64,000 bases of DNA from Hydrogenophaga intermedia (GTDB lineage Bacteria > Pseudomonadota > Gammaproteobacteria > Burkholderiales > Burkholderiaceae_C), in contig NZ_CCAE010000022.1 in assembly GCF_000723405.1 (NCBI RefSeq), positions 1-64,000 on the forward strand, read 5' to 3'. The notes beneath the pieces were generated by a model, which saw only the letters and a list, made by a program, of their open reading frames with translations, had not been told where the DNA came from and did not search any database. Positions 63,604 through 64,000 of this stretch are shown piece after piece; position 1 is the stretch's first letter, and each line of letters opens with the position of its first letter. The translations under genes and the position numbers were made by a program.

Positions 63604-64000
63604 TCAGCCCATCGAGATCTCGAAAGGGATCGGGTTGCGCATGCTGTTGGCCACTGGCGAGTAGTGGTTGGCGTGCTTGACGATCTCGTCCAGCACTTCG
63701 CGCGGCGCGTCGCCCTCGACCAGCACCTTCACGCGAATGGCCTGGAAGCCCATCTCGGGCGGCGTCTTCTCCAGCGCGCCGCCCGCGCCCCAGGCCGCGG
63801 GGTTGCCGATGTCGCCTTCGAGGAAGACCTCCAGCTTGCTGAGCTTCACGCCCTTCCAGGTGGCCACGGCCGTCACGCCCACGGCGATGCAGCCGCCCAG
63901 GCCCGAGAGCACGATTTCGCCCGGCGCGGGCGCGGTGTCCTGGCCGAACAGGTGCAGGGGTTCGTCCACCAGCACCGGGGCGTGGTTGCCCACGGTGCTC
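63604..64000 (-). CDS. OsmC-family protein, 5' end beyond the window
   Basis: OsmC/Ohr superfamily protein with VLSGLGGCIAVGVTAVATWKGVKLSKLEVFLEGDIGN, where the Cys of GLGGCIAVG is the family's first peroxidatic Cys position. The second Cys of the usual pair (normally in a V-x-x-x-C helix near the end) is not seen; the C-terminus HYSPVANSMRNPIPFEI has Ser/Asn there. So it may not be a peroxidase. The open frame continues past base 64000; a GTG at 63993 is inside and probably not the start. Confidence 0.85.
   Translation of the reverse strand, partial: STVGNHAPVLVDEPLHLFGQDTAPAPGEIVLSGLGGCIAVGVTAVATWKGVKLSKLEVFLEGDIGNPAAWGAGGALEKTPPEMGFQAIRVKVLVEGDAPREVLDEIVKHANHYSPVANSMRNPIPFEISMG

Overview
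The window is a high-GC, very gene-dense piece of a betaproteobacterial chromosome, almost certainly Burkholderiales/Comamonadaceae (Hydrogenophaga/Acidovorax-like). This rests on the gene order mnmG-rsmG-lysE-type-parA-hydrolase-parB, on protein sequence character, and on GC-rich hairpin repeats that I associate with this family from memory. Perfect and near-perfect parS palindromes around parAB place the left end in the origin-proximal segregation domain. I see no rRNA or tRNA genes, CRISPR arrays, insertion sequences or prophage genes.

Layout. 0-6 kb: tRNA modification (mnmG), rRNA methylation (rsmG), an inverted pair of structured repeats, a LysE-type exporter, and parA/parB with four parS-like sites lying in or at genes. 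6-16 kb: housekeeping and catabolic singles (D-lactate/glycolate dehydrogenase type flavoprotein, cobalamin adenosyltransferase, thioesterase, uracil/xanthine permease, acetoacetyl-CoA synthetase, regulators, EamA exporter). 16.4-20.7 kb: a compact cluster that looks like N-heterocycle catabolism. It has a MarR regulator and flavin reductase diverging from a NicX-like 2,5-dihydroxypyridine dioxygenase, an alpha/beta hydrolase in the position of the N-formylmaleamate deformylase, and an acyl-CoA-dehydrogenase-fold flavoprotein lacking the usual catalytic Glu. 20.6-37 kb: dadA/argP-type pair, stress protein, phosphoesterase, pckG, ilvA, a two-AAA-domain ATPase of unknown role, recQ, rhodanese, the homocysteine half of a split MetH, and a TerC/Alx protein behind a probable yybP-ykoY manganese riboswitch.

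38-60 kb is the most striking part: a nitrogen-scavenging island for small C/N compounds. A cytosolic PAS histidine kinase and NarL-type regulator precede a cyanate-type ABC transporter and cyanase, with a near-consensus sigma-54 promoter. Next comes a 1142-residue protein in which an NCS1 permease is fused through a Cys-rich domain to a hybrid histidine kinase. It overlaps its LuxR-type response regulator and diverges from urtABCDE-fmdA-fmdB. Then follow aliphatic amidase (amiE) and a MoxR ATPase/VWA pair. An 18-bp palindrome before amiE has an imperfect counterpart before urtA, suggesting that the transporter-sensor controls both. Together these genes would import urea, short amides and cyanate and release ammonia.

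60-64 kb: an RlmN/Cfr-family radical SAM enzyme, then a leftward operon of an OsmC protein (cut by the window edge), a second acyl-CoA-dehydrogenase-like protein, and a rubredoxin fused to its reductase.
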